This document shows, piece by piece, positions 36,640 through 46,000 of a stretch of 64,000 bases of DNA. The position numbers and the translations under genes were made by a program. Every line of letters begins with the position of its first letter. Within the stretch, counting starts at the first letter, position 1. The notes below the pieces were generated by a model, which saw only the letters and a list, made by a program, of their open reading frames with translations, was not told where the DNA came from and did no database searches. Source of the DNA: Aphodoplasma sp045626925 (GTDB lineage: Bacteria; Bacillota; Clostridia; UBA1381; UMGS1253); contig JAZUQZ010000016.1 in the NCBI GenBank assembly GCA_045626925.1, positions 43,413-107,412 of the forward strand, given 5' to 3'.

Positions 36640-37836
36640 TTATTTGTCTTGTAATGCTACTATACCCGGAAGCTCTTTACCTTCCAAAAACTCAAGCGAT
36701 GCACCGCCACCTGTTGAAATGTGGCTCATCTTATCACCAAGGCCTGCCTGATTAACAGCGGCAACGCTATCGCCACCACCTATAACAGTTATTGCATCAA
36801 GCTCTGCAAGCATTTGTGCTATCGCGTCTGTACCTTTTGCAAAATTGCTCATCTCAAACACGCCCATAGGTCCGTTCCAAACGACTGTCTTTGCATCTTT
36901 TAATGCATCTTTATATAGCTCGACTGTCTTTTCGCCAATATCAAGTCCCTGCCATCCCGGCTCGATTGTGTTTGAAGCAACTGTCTTAAATGGTGCATCA
37001 TTTGAAAACTCTTGTGATACAACTGTATCAACAGGAATCAATAGCTCAACGCCCTTATCCTTCGCTTTCTGCATCATTTCGTTTGCAAAATCAATATAAT
37101 CAGCCTCTAAAAGCGAATCACCAATCTCATATCCTTTAGCCTTCATAAATGTATAAGCCATTCCGCCACCGATTATAAGCTTGTCAACCTTTTCAAGAAG
37201 GTTGTTGATTACAGAAATTTTTGACGATACTTTTGAGCCACCAAGAATAGCAACACATGGTCTTGCAGGATTGTTTACTGCATTGCCCAAAAATTCAATT
37301 TCCTTCTGGATAAGATATCCTGCAACTGCCGTATCAATGTAGTCCGTCACACCAACTGTTGAACAATGTGCTCTGTGAGCTGTACCAAATGCATCGTTTA
37401 CAAATATTTCTGCAAGCGAAGCAAGCTCTTTACTGAATGTTTCAATATTTTTTGTTTCTTCTGCTCTGTAACGGGTGTTTTCCAAAAGAACTACATCACC
37501 ATCGCTCATAGCAGCAACAGCTTTTTTAGCATTCTCTCCAACAACCTCATCATCAGCCGCAAAAACGATATCCTTTCCAAGCTTTTCGGAAAGACTCTTT
37601 GCAACAGGTGCCAATGAAAATTCCGGCTTTGGCTCGCCCTTTGGTTTGCCCATATGTGAACAAAGTATAACCTTTGCACCATTATCAACCAAATACTTTA
37701 TTGTAGGAAGCGCGCCTATGATTCTTGTTTCATCTGTGATATTTCTGTTTTCGTCAAGCGGCACATTAAAATCGCAACGCACTAACACTTTTTTGCCTTT
37801 TACAGCAATGTCCTCTACCGTTTTTTTGTTTAACAT
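36640..37836 (-). CDS. pgk: Phosphoglycerate kinase
   Basis: Pgk makes ATP from 1,3-bisphosphoglycerate. The 398-residue protein has the N-domain substrate block LVRCDFNVPLD, the SHMGKPKG and RYRAEETKN segments, and the nucleotide block GPMGVFE plus GGGDSVAAV near the end. The start at 37836 follows GAGAGGTG; an in-frame extension to 37896 would cover the promoter -10 and is rejected. It is the first gene of pgk-tpiA-gpmI. A gap gene is not present here. Confidence 0.98.
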   Translation of the reverse strand: MLNKKTVEDIAVKGKKVLVRCDFNVPLDENRNITDETRIIGALPTIKYLVDNGAKVILCSHMGKPKGEPKPEFSLAPVAKSLSEKLGKDIVFAADDEVVGENAKKAVAAMSDGDVVLLENTRYRAEETKNIETFSKELASLAEIFVNDAFGTAHRAHCSTVGVTDYIDTAVAGYLIQKEIEFLGNAVNNPARPCVAILGGSKVSSKISVINNLLEKVDKLIIGGGMAYTFMKAKGYEIGDSLLEADYIDFANEMMQKAKDKGVELLIPVDTVVSQEFSNDAPFKTVASNTIEPGWQGLDIGEKTVELYKDALKDAKTVVWNGPMGVFEMSNFAKGTDAIAQMLAELDAITVIGGGDSVAAVNQAGLGDKMSHISTGGGASLEFLEGKELPGIVALQDK

Positions 37837-37894
37837 TTTTAAGTACACCTCTCTATGTTTTATTTTTTTCTTCCTTATTATATTAACCTTATTC

Positions 37895-37923
37895 ATTATA
37901 CACTAAATAAAAACTTTTTTCAA
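37895..37923 (-). promoter_or_regulatory. Predicted sigma-A promoter of pgk-tpiA-gpmI
   Basis: On the minus strand TTGAAA (37918-37923) and a perfect TATAAT (37895-37900) are 17 bases apart. The leader before the pgk ATG is about 50 bases. Confidence 0.8.
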
Positions 37924-38288
37924 GGTTTTGGACAATTTTTTTCATATATTTTACTGTTTTTTGTATGGGTATTTTTCAATATAAAATCGTATCAAAAATA
38001 ATAGGCGAATAATTGCGTTTTTTTACTCATAGATTTTACATGTCTATAATATCTCTTATATTTTACCCATATATCTTATATACATATTCAATTTCTAAAA
38101 CTTTGTTTTCGCATATCAAAAAAAATTGTAGCATCCAAAGGCTTTTTCTTGGCATTTAGCCCTAAAAACCGCAACATTTCGCGCTTTTGCATCAAAATTC
38201 GCATTTCTTTCGATTGTATCAAAAAAAGTGTAATTGTTTTAAATAAAAAATACAACTCATAAAAATAAATAGCAGTTTACTATTTCTC
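37924..38288. other. AT-rich intergenic stretch without a recognised gene
   Basis: This part of the gap between pgk and the divergent ABC permease genes holds no open frame with a plausible ribosome site and no RNA gene that I recognise. It is very AT-rich, with many T and A runs, and presumably carries upstream control elements for the two divergent units. Confidence 0.5.
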
Positions 38289-38357
38289 AAAAGTGTGTTA
38301 AAGTTATATTATGAGATATTGATACAAAAGGGGTTTTTGTATCTGAGTCACACTTTT
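38289..38357 (+). promoter_or_regulatory. Nested stem-loop in the leader of the sugar ABC permease genes
   Basis: An outer stem AAAAGTGTG (38289-38297) with CACACTTTT (38349-38357) encloses an inner perfect hairpin GATACAAAA / TTTTGTATC (38321-38343) with a five-base loop. A T run follows the outer stem. It could act as an attenuator or a leader protecting the mRNA. A TATATT lies inside the outer stem region, so the true transcript start is uncertain. Confidence 0.4.
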
Positions 38358-38427
38358 TTGTTTGCTTTTTTTGCAACAAAACAAAAAATTACAAACTTGA
38401 TTATAATAAGAAAAAGGAGGAGTACTT

Positions 38428-39819
38428 ATGGAAAATATAACCACCGCATCTAGTTGTGGTATATTTGAACCACCGGCAAGGCCTAAAATTACCAAAGAAA
38501 TGAAGGCAGCTATGGAAAGCTCTGGTCTTAGTAAGGCAGAACAAAAAGCAGCTCTTAATGAACAGCTTGCAGTTGCAAAAGAAAAGTATCTTGCCGCCAA
38601 AGCCGTTTGGAAAGCAAAACCTCAAACACCTCAAGAAGAGGTAGATGCTCTCAAAGCAGTTTGGGAGGAAAAGAAGAACAATCTTAAAGCACGCAAAGCA
38701 GAAGTGAAAAAAGAATGCAAGAATGCTATCTTGGAGGCAAAAAAGCTCGAAGATGTTGCTGCAAGAGAGCTTGCAATTTCACTTGCAAAAAACAAGTGTT
38801 ATAACGCATTGCTTGATTTGGATGAGGATCTTCGTGTTGCAAGGGCAGCACTTAATAAGGCTACAATGTCATCCGATGAAATTTATAAGTATCACAAGGG
38901 TATAAAGCTTCGCGCAGCTATTTGGCGCGATAGAAACCTTTATTTGATGCTTGTACCTTTCATGATTTCGTACATAGTATTCTCGTATATGCCTATGTAT
39001 GGTTTGCTCATTGCGTTTAAGGATTACAATCCTATCAAAGGTATTTTGGAAAGTCCTTGGGCGCCCATGGGCGGTTTCTATCATTTTTATTCGTTTATGT
39101 CGGGCCCATATTTTGGAAGACTTCTTAGAAATACTTTCTTGATTAACTTCTGGAGTATAATATTTAGTTTTCCATTACCTATTGTTTTCGCTATTTTGCT
39201 TAATGAAGCGAGAAATAAGATGTTTAAAACAACAATACAAACGATTTCATACTTGCCCCACTTTGTATCAATGGTTGTTATTGCCGGTTTGGTTATAAAC
39301 TTCCTTTCACCATCGACCGGTCTTATTAACTTCCTATACAAGTGGCTTACCGGCTCGCCAGAGGGTATTTACTTCCTTGCAAAACCGGAGTACTTCCGTA
39401 CGATTTATGTTACAATGAACGCGTGGGCAGGTACTGGTTTTGCTTCAATCATATATACCTCTGCACTTGCGGGTATTGACCAGGAACTTTATGAGGCTGC
39501 TCGTATCGACGGTGCAGGAAGATGGCGTCAACTGTTTAGCATAACAATTCCAGGCATTATGCCTACAATCGCTATTAACTTGATTATGCGTCTTGGTAGC
39601 GTTTTACAAGTAGGTTATGAAACGATTATTCTTCTTTATCAGCCGATTACATACCAAACTGCCGATGTTATCAGCACATATGTATACCGCGCAGGTCTTA
39701 GGGAAGGTAACTACTCATTGGGCACGGCAGTCGGCTTGTTCAATGCTGCTGTTGCTTTGATAATGGTTAACCTATCAAATGCCGTATCGCGCAAGATCGG
39801 CGATGTAGGTTTGTGGTAA
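38428..39819 (+). CDS. Carbohydrate ABC transporter permease (LplB/YtcP-partner type) with long coiled-coil N-terminal extension
   Basis: The C-terminal 300 residues are a standard LplB-type sugar permease: YLMLVPFMISYIVFSYMPMYG as the first membrane segment, six predicted segments, and the EAA loop EAARIDGAGRWRQLFSITIP that docks to an ATPase. The first 165 residues have no counterpart in ordinary LplB proteins. They are rich in Ala, Lys and Glu, with heptad-like patterns, and are predicted cytoplasmic coiled coil. The reading frame is continuous, the start has AAAGGAGGAG upstream, and no internal start with a comparable ribosome site was seen. A second permease follows; no binding protein or ATPase gene is adjacent. 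Confidence 0.85.
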   Translation: MENITTASSCGIFEPPARPKITKEMKAAMESSGLSKAEQKAALNEQLAVAKEKYLAAKAVWKAKPQTPQEEVDALKAVWEEKKNNLKARKAEVKKECKNAILEAKKLEDVAARELAISLAKNKCYNALLDLDEDLRVARAALNKATMSSDEIYKYHKGIKLRAAIWRDRNLYLMLVPFMISYIVFSYMPMYGLLIAFKDYNPIKGILESPWAPMGGFYHFYSFMSGPYFGRLLRNTFLINFWSIIFSFPLPIVFAILLNEARNKMFKTTIQTISYLPHFVSMVVIAGLVINFLSPSTGLINFLYKWLTGSPEGIYFLAKPEYFRTIYVTMNAWAGTGFASIIYTSALAGIDQELYEAARIDGAGRWRQLFSITIPGIMPTIAINLIMRLGSVLQVGYETIILLYQPITYQTADVISTYVYRAGLREGNYSLGTAVGLFNAAVALIMVNLSNAVSRKIGDVGLW

Positions 39820-39838
39820 GAAAGGGGGAGCGCACAAA

Positions 39839-40711
39839 ATGAAAATAAAAAGATCAATTGGTGAACATATTTTTGATACTGTAAATATTATATTACTTAT
39901 CCTTGTTGCATTTGTAACGCTTTATCCTTTCTGGTATGTTCTTATTTGTTCACTCAGTAATCCTGATTTGGTTATTGCAGGTCAAGTTAACTGGTACCCG
40001 ATTGGATTTGAGCTTGCATCATACAAGAAAGCTTTTGAGATGCCATACATTTGGACATCATACGCGAATACAATATTCTATTCCGTTGTAGGTACAGGCA
40101 TTAGCATATTTCTTACAATTCTTAGTGGATATGCATTGTCAAAGAAACGCCTTCACGGAAGAATTTTCTTTACTTGGGTAATGCTTATTACAATGTGGTT
40201 TAGCGCAGGTTTGATTCCTTCATACCTAAACATCAAGAACCTCGGTTTGTTAAACAATCGTTGGACCGTTGTTATAGCTCACGCTATTAGCGCTTTCTAT
40301 GTTGTTCTTATGCGTACATATTTCGAGTCCATCTCTGATTCGCTTGAAGAATCGGCAAAAATGGACGGTGCAAACGACTGGCTTGTACTATTTAAAATAT
40401 ATGTGCCTTTATCTGTGCCGTGTATCATGACGATTGCGATGTACTACTTTGTTGGCAGATGGAATGAGTACTTCTTTGCAATGCTTATTATGCAGGACGA
40501 AGCAAAGCTTCCACTGCAAGTTATATTGCAAAAACTTATTATGCAAACAAGAAACATAGACCCGAACCAGGATATATCGGACTCGACACTCAACCAGCAA
40601 ACAATTATTTATGCTACAATTATGGTTGCTGCGCTCCCGATGATTTGTATATATCCTTTCGTTCAAAAGTTCTTTGTAAAGGGTATTATGATTGGTGCTG
40701 TAAAGGGTTAA
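39839..40711 (+). CDS. Carbohydrate ABC transporter permease (YtcP/MalG type)
   Basis: This 290-residue membrane protein pairs with the preceding permease. It has six predicted membrane segments, the YPFWYVLICSLSNPD start typical of YtcP-like proteins, and the EAA loop EESAKMDGANDWLVLFKIYVPL. Members of this pair type import oligosaccharides such as uronate oligomers in YtcQP-LplB systems, using a lipoprotein binding protein and the shared MsmX ATPase. The binding protein must be encoded elsewhere. A strong terminator follows. Confidence 0.93.
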   Translation: MKIKRSIGEHIFDTVNIILLILVAFVTLYPFWYVLICSLSNPDLVIAGQVNWYPIGFELASYKKAFEMPYIWTSYANTIFYSVVGTGISIFLTILSGYALSKKRLHGRIFFTWVMLITMWFSAGLIPSYLNIKNLGLLNNRWTVVIAHAISAFYVVLMRTYFESISDSLEESAKMDGANDWLVLFKIYVPLSVPCIMTIAMYYFVGRWNEYFFAMLIMQDEAKLPLQVILQKLIMQTRNIDPNQDISDSTLNQQTIIYATIMVAALPMICIYPFVQKFFVKGIMIGAVKG

Positions 40712-40733
40712 CCGCTGTATCAAAATTAAAATT

Positions 40734-40767
40734 AAAGGAAACAGACATGCCGTCTGTTTCCTTTTTT
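40734..40767 (+). terminator. Terminator after the ABC permease genes
   Basis: AAAGGAAACAGAC and GTCTGTTTCCTTT arms with a five-base loop are followed by a T run. Confidence 0.9.
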
Positions 40768-40877
40768 GATACCTGTGCGCGTGATACTACATTCTGAAAA
40801 TAGCCTTACATAATGGACACAAAAATTTTGGCATTTTCACTACTACAATTTTCATCAATACCACCATACCTTTCATA

Positions 40878-41027
40878 CTATTTTTTAAAACAGAAGCAAA
40901 TCCCAAGCACTATGATAACAAGTGCCTCAATGCCGGCAATAAGTCTTATAGGAAACAACAGCGCCGACATTACTCCTATACACAAAGCCATAACTCCCCA
41001 CAATATGTATTTAAAAAAGCACCCCAT
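40878..41027 (-). CDS. Mini membrane protein of 49 residues
   Basis: The frame starts at the ATG at 41027, placed ideally behind GGGGAGGGG. The product has two hydrophobic segments (about 6-23 and 27-45) joined by PIRL and ends in CFCFKK. Small clostridial membrane proteins of this layout, with ALLFPxxLIxxIEAxxIIxLG, occur widely with no known function, from memory. An in-frame extension to 41123 has no ribosome site and is left out. Confidence 0.6.
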   Translation of the reverse strand: MGCFFKYILWGVMALCIGVMSALLFPIRLIAGIEALVIIVLGICFCFKK

Positions 41028-41126
41028 AGCACCCCTCCCCACAGCTAGATTGTGTGATACTTTAATATATGCTATATGAGCATTTTTGTGCATAGTGGTT
41101 TTTTGTTGTATCCTCGAATCCAAATA

Positions 41127-41163
41127 AAAAAAGAGCGATATAAAATTTATACCGCTCTTTTTA
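41127..41163 (-). terminator. Terminator of the SLH gene at 41189
   Basis: AAAGAGCG and CGCTCTTT arms with an AT-rich inner stem are flanked by a T run on the minus strand. Confidence 0.85.
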
Positions 41164-41188
41164 TTAACACATTATATTATTTTCTCTA

Positions 41189-42955
41189 TTAAATCTTTTT
41201 AAGCTTTCCAAGTGTCTTATAAAGAAGCACTGCCGCTTCTGCACGAGTAGTCTCACCACGCGGTCTGAAGCTTCCATCAGGATCACCGTTTATAATTCCA
41301 TAGTTCTTTAACGCATACACGGCCTCCTGTGCATAAGATGCTATATCGCCTGCATCCTTGAATGCAAACGGATTTGTTGCAGGGCTTATACCTGCATCAC
41401 GCAACATACGATAAAGTAATACGGCCATATCCTGACGCGATATTCTCGCTCCGATGCCAAATGTGCCATCTCCCATGCCGCTTGTAAGCTTTTTCTGCTC
41501 TGCCAATGCTACATACGGTGCATACCATCCCGATTTTGCATCTGTAAATGATGGTACTGCTGATGGATTTACTTCACCAGCGCCATACATACCAACTGCT
41601 GCAATCTTTATAAATTCTTCTCTTGATATAGAATTTCTCGGTTTGAACGAGCCATCATTATACCCTGCAAAAATCTGTTGTGTGCTTAGTGCACCAATTG
41701 CTTCCCATGCCCACTCAACGCCTGCCAAATCGTTATAAGGCATATTGCTTACAGGCGGTGTTACAGTCGGCGAAGCAGATGGTTGTGGTATAAATGTCAT
41801 CTCTCCACCGCCACCAGGTCCTCCCGGAGGTGGTGTAGGGCTAGGTGTAGCTGTTGCAATCGGCTTTGCAAGCACTTCTGTTGAAAATTTTGCATCAAGT
41901 GTTGCATAATCAATTACCGAAGTAGCCAATCTGCAAGCATCAGCAACGCTCTGTTTGTTCAAGTCTGATAATTGAGCATATCTGTCAGCGTTTGTCATGC
42001 CCGCATCCACTGCCAATTTGTCAAGGAATTCTCTCGAAATATGGCTACTATTTCCTGCCGGCGATTTTACACCCGCATAAATTACTTGTCTTTTATAAAG
42101 CTTTAAAAGGTCATCAAAGCTTGCAACGCTCGAGCCTATAACAGAACTCTCAATGCTCGAAAGTGCCACAGCCTGAATCTTTGTGTTATTTGTTAACGCT
42201 GTATATTTTGTAATATCAGCGCGAGTAGAAAGACCACTCAAATCCGACTCAATACTGTGTCCAACTGCTTGTGCATATGTTTCTTTATCAATTATATCAA
42301 GAACACCATCTAAATCAGCAAGTGTAACACCTGTCGGTAATTTTGCTCTTAAATCGGCCAGCTTTGCAATAACTGCTGTTGCAGCTTCATTTTGATAGCT
42401 CGTAATGCTGTCCCACATTGTTTCTCTGTCAATAGCCAATACGCCTTTCCATGTCTCTGCATGTGTAACAAACTCTGATGCTACTGTTTTTTCTACAAGC
42501 TCTCTGAATATTACTAGTTTCTCATCAGTTGGTGCAAATAATACTGTATCAGTTCTCTCCGGTAACGAAACGCCGTCAACAGTCGGCATTACTAAAATCG
42601 TATAATTTCCGCGCGGCGATAGAGTCGAATCATCAGCAAGAGTAATTGTAGCTTCAAAGCTTCCGCCTTCGCCTACCATTGCAGATGTAGCGCCAATAAA
42701 TTTATCACTCGTCCAAGCGGTGCCATTTGCATCCATGTCTGCAAGAGCAGCACTTGTTACACCCGGTTTTAGTATAACTATTGTAACATTTGTTACATAT
42801 GGAATTGCTTGTGTATATGTTCCCGAAATTGTAATAGTTGGTTCTGTTGTGCTGGCAACTGCATCAACGGCTGCCGATACGCTGGTAGTGCTGACCATCA
42901 TCATAACAACCACCATCACAACCGATACTAACTTTAAAAAATTAGAGCGTCTCAT
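41189..42955 (-). CDS. Secreted protein with C-terminal SLH domains
   Basis: This 588-residue protein has a signal peptide (1-29), a beta-sandwich-like N-terminal domain (about 35-145), a helical region (about 150-365), a Pro/Gly-rich linker with TATPSPTPPPGGPGGGG, and three SLH domains (about 405-588) including FAGYNDGSFKPRNSISREEF and NGDPDGSFRPRGETTRAEA. SLH domains bind wall polymers, so the protein is surface-anchored by its C-terminus. It lies 94 bases after the large secreted protein gene at 43050-46346 and may share its transcript, suggesting the two surface proteins work together. Confidence 0.87.
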   Translation of the reverse strand: MRRSNFLKLVSVVMVVVMMMVSTTSVSAAVDAVASTTEPTITISGTYTQAIPYVTNVTIVILKPGVTSAALADMDANGTAWTSDKFIGATSAMVGEGGSFEATITLADDSTLSPRGNYTILVMPTVDGVSLPERTDTVLFAPTDEKLVIFRELVEKTVASEFVTHAETWKGVLAIDRETMWDSITSYQNEAATAVIAKLADLRAKLPTGVTLADLDGVLDIIDKETYAQAVGHSIESDLSGLSTRADITKYTALTNNTKIQAVALSSIESSVIGSSVASFDDLLKLYKRQVIYAGVKSPAGNSSHISREFLDKLAVDAGMTNADRYAQLSDLNKQSVADACRLATSVIDYATLDAKFSTEVLAKPIATATPSPTPPPGGPGGGGEMTFIPQPSASPTVTPPVSNMPYNDLAGVEWAWEAIGALSTQQIFAGYNDGSFKPRNSISREEFIKIAAVGMYGAGEVNPSAVPSFTDAKSGWYAPYVALAEQKKLTSGMGDGTFGIGARISRQDMAVLLYRMLRDAGISPATNPFAFKDAGDIASYAQEAVYALKNYGIINGDPDGSFRPRGETTRAEAAVLLYKTLGKLKKI

Positions 42956-43049
42956 TTTATAACTCCTCCTCTATTTCTGCACTGTGGGGGAGATTTGCTC
43001 TCCCCACAGTGCGCAAAATTCATTATCTACTCTATGTTTGTGTGGTTGT

Positions 43050-46000
43050 TTATTGCCAATCTTCGCCACCGTCTTCAACGCCGGTGATGAAGTTTAGTGT
43101 ATAAGTCTTCAGAACGCTGTCGCCCTTCTTTATCTCGATTCTTCTTGAGCCGTTGCCACCCGTTGCAACCGGGTCAAACGAATCGCCGTCAGGATATGCA
43201 ACTGTTACGCCATCCTCAGCAGTTTGTGCAACGCCCACTATTGTAAATACTTCTTCACTTGATAGTATAATGTCATATTCAAATGTATTCGGGTCAAAGC
43301 CTGCAACACCAATGCCACCATATGTCAGCGACTTAAGAATCGTCGGTGTTATAAATGTTACTGTAAATTCACTCTTGTCTTCTGAACCATAGCCCATTAT
43401 TGCAGCTTGTGATTTTACTGTAGCTTTTATTGTGCCCTTGCGCACCAAATCACTAAGTGTAAGCTTTGCATCTGCTGGTGTATATTCGATTGTAGCTTTT
43501 CCTGTGTCTGCTACAACACCGTTTAATGTAATCTCTACTGCGTCATGCGGAACCTCTACCGTGTATGCTCTTCTTCCCTTGTGCGCTAGAGCCCAGCCGT
43601 TTACAACAGTCGCGCTACCACCATCTATCGAATATGTGAATGATGAAAGCTTTGCATTATCCGATGGCTCTGCTCTTGTAATACTGATTGTCTTCGTCGT
43701 CCGATCAACGGTTGAATCCTGTGGCTGAATAGTTACTCTAACATCGATTGTTTCATCATAATCAAGTTCTACAACGCCATCTGCCGGAACCATCGTAACT
43801 GTTGCACCGATATGATTAGCTGCCACAGTAACTGTAACTGTTGCTACATCACAATCAACATTGTGCATATATGTGCCCCATTCAGGATGCTCTATAAATT
43901 CTTGTACATCAATGCCATTAACCTTTACAAACGCAAGGCTTGCATCTGTCGAAGCAATGCCGTCGGCGCTATCCCACTCAACAAGATAGAAGCCTGTATC
44001 ATTTATGACTGCCGACTCCATGTCGGATACATTTGTCGGGTCAAGCGTGCTCCACTCTGCCGGTCTGCCATAGTTTGGTATTTCGACTGTCTGGCCCGGA
44101 TTATAATGCTTCTTGTATGCATTCATTCCGCCAATTTGTGTATCACAGAGCGTCCATCCTGCTGCAACACCATTCGGCCAAGCCTTGCCTTCGCGGTCAA
44201 CATAGTAAATTGTAGCACCGCTCGAAACCTTAAAGCTCAACCATGTTTGTGTTCCTGTATAATACTTGTTAAAGTACGATGTAAGAGCACTTAAGTCGCC
44301 TATAGGAACTCTCTTTGGTGTATTCTCTTCATGAGCGTTCGGGCGTCTGATAATTGATGTTGTTTTTCCAGCAAATACTGTGCCCGTATTTATTGTATAT
44401 TCTGTGCTGTCACTATATGGGAAGGTTGTTCCGCTAACGATTGTATCCTGAACAGCGTATGGACTTTCATCGATTGTATACGCTGCCAAATCATCGGCAT
44501 AACCTTGGTTTAGTCCGTATATAGACGCTGTATCAGCCGATGCTGTAATATCATAAATCTTATTTGGCTTTTTGTCGTTGGACACATCATGCTTGATTGT
44601 TACTGTGTATGTTTTATGTTGTGTTCCATCAAGTGATGTCGTTGTAACAACTATAACTGCCTCACGGTTTTCATCAAATTCAACCTCTTTTTGATCTGTA
44701 AATGTATAGCCCTCACCTGCAGCCAATGTGTAAGTTGTTCCTTCAAATTTCGGTGCTGCTTCTAAAGAAGCTTTTGTCAAACCTTCTGTATATGGAACTG
44801 TTACTTCATAAGCCGAATTGTCTGCATCGCCTGATGTAAATGTATCAACGCTCACTACCTTCTTTGGAATAAGTGTGCCATCGCCTATAACGGCTGACAT
44901 ACTATGAAGCTCTGCATCATCTTTGTCAATATTTGGCGCATCCCACTTTGCAAGAACAATCACATATTGCTCGGCCGCCTTACCTATTGTGGGAATGATA
45001 ACCTCTTCGTTTGCATTAAAATGCTTTGAGTAACAGTAGTTGTACTCCTTCCATGTTTGAATGTACTTTTGATTCGGAGCAGACAAAGGAGCCAATTCTT
45101 CATTCAAAAATCTTCCCGATGCTGCCGAGGAATATGCATTATACGATGCCATATAGTATGGAACATCAACCAAATTTTCACCATCAGTACGCTTTGGTGT
45201 CGCTTCCACTGCGCCGACCGGATTTGCGTTTAGATAAGCAGACCAAGAAGCATATCCACCATAATTTGGTGTTGTACCATTGTTTAATGTGGTCCAGCCA
45301 TTTTCTAATGTATAACCGGTACCCGAAGCAGGTGCTTGGTTACTAAGAACATATATCGTCACACCGCCGGATGCCTTAAAGCTTATATATGTTTCGCCAA
45401 CTTTTGCCAAAAGCTTTCCGGTAACATAACTTGCAAGACCGGAAAGTGTCGAAATCTGTTCTAATCCTCTCAAACCTGTACCAATATATGCAGGGCACAC
45501 GCCATTACGGTTATCATTAGCGTCCGAATAATAAGGCGATACCCTATACGCCAAAGGCTTGTTTTCATCATATACCGGTGCGGCCTCCTCTGGTTTTGTA
45601 TTGCCGCCATATCTTAAATCTTTGATTACCGGTGCTTTATAAGAAATGTCAAAAGTATAGTTCTTTGGTGCCGCATTTGGAGCAGTAACTGTTACAGCAT
45701 TTTCTCCAAGAACATATGTATTAGGCTGAACTATGTCAGTTTTATTATCCTTTGCAACAAGGCGCATGCTGATTTCTTCTGACCTTTCAAACTTAACATC
45801 ATATTCTAATGTTTCTGCACTATAGTCAAAGTTTGGCCATATTTTGTCGTTTTTAACAACAAACACGCTATCATCTGTAGAAGGAATGCAGGCCGGGGCA
45901 GTAAGTGCCTTTGCATTTTCAAAACCTGTCCATACATAAGCTTTTAAAACAACCCTGTCATATGTAACAGTAGTCGCACCAACAGTTTTTGTGCCGGTAA

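Noticed and set aside
37837..37896. A longer N-terminus for pgk
   Set aside because: It overlaps the predicted promoter -10 and is absent from the family; GAGAGGTG precedes the start at 37836.
40813..41079. A plus-strand 88-codon open frame near the mini membrane protein
   Set aside because: It has no ribosome site, follows directly after a terminator, and overlaps the better supported minus-strand frame.
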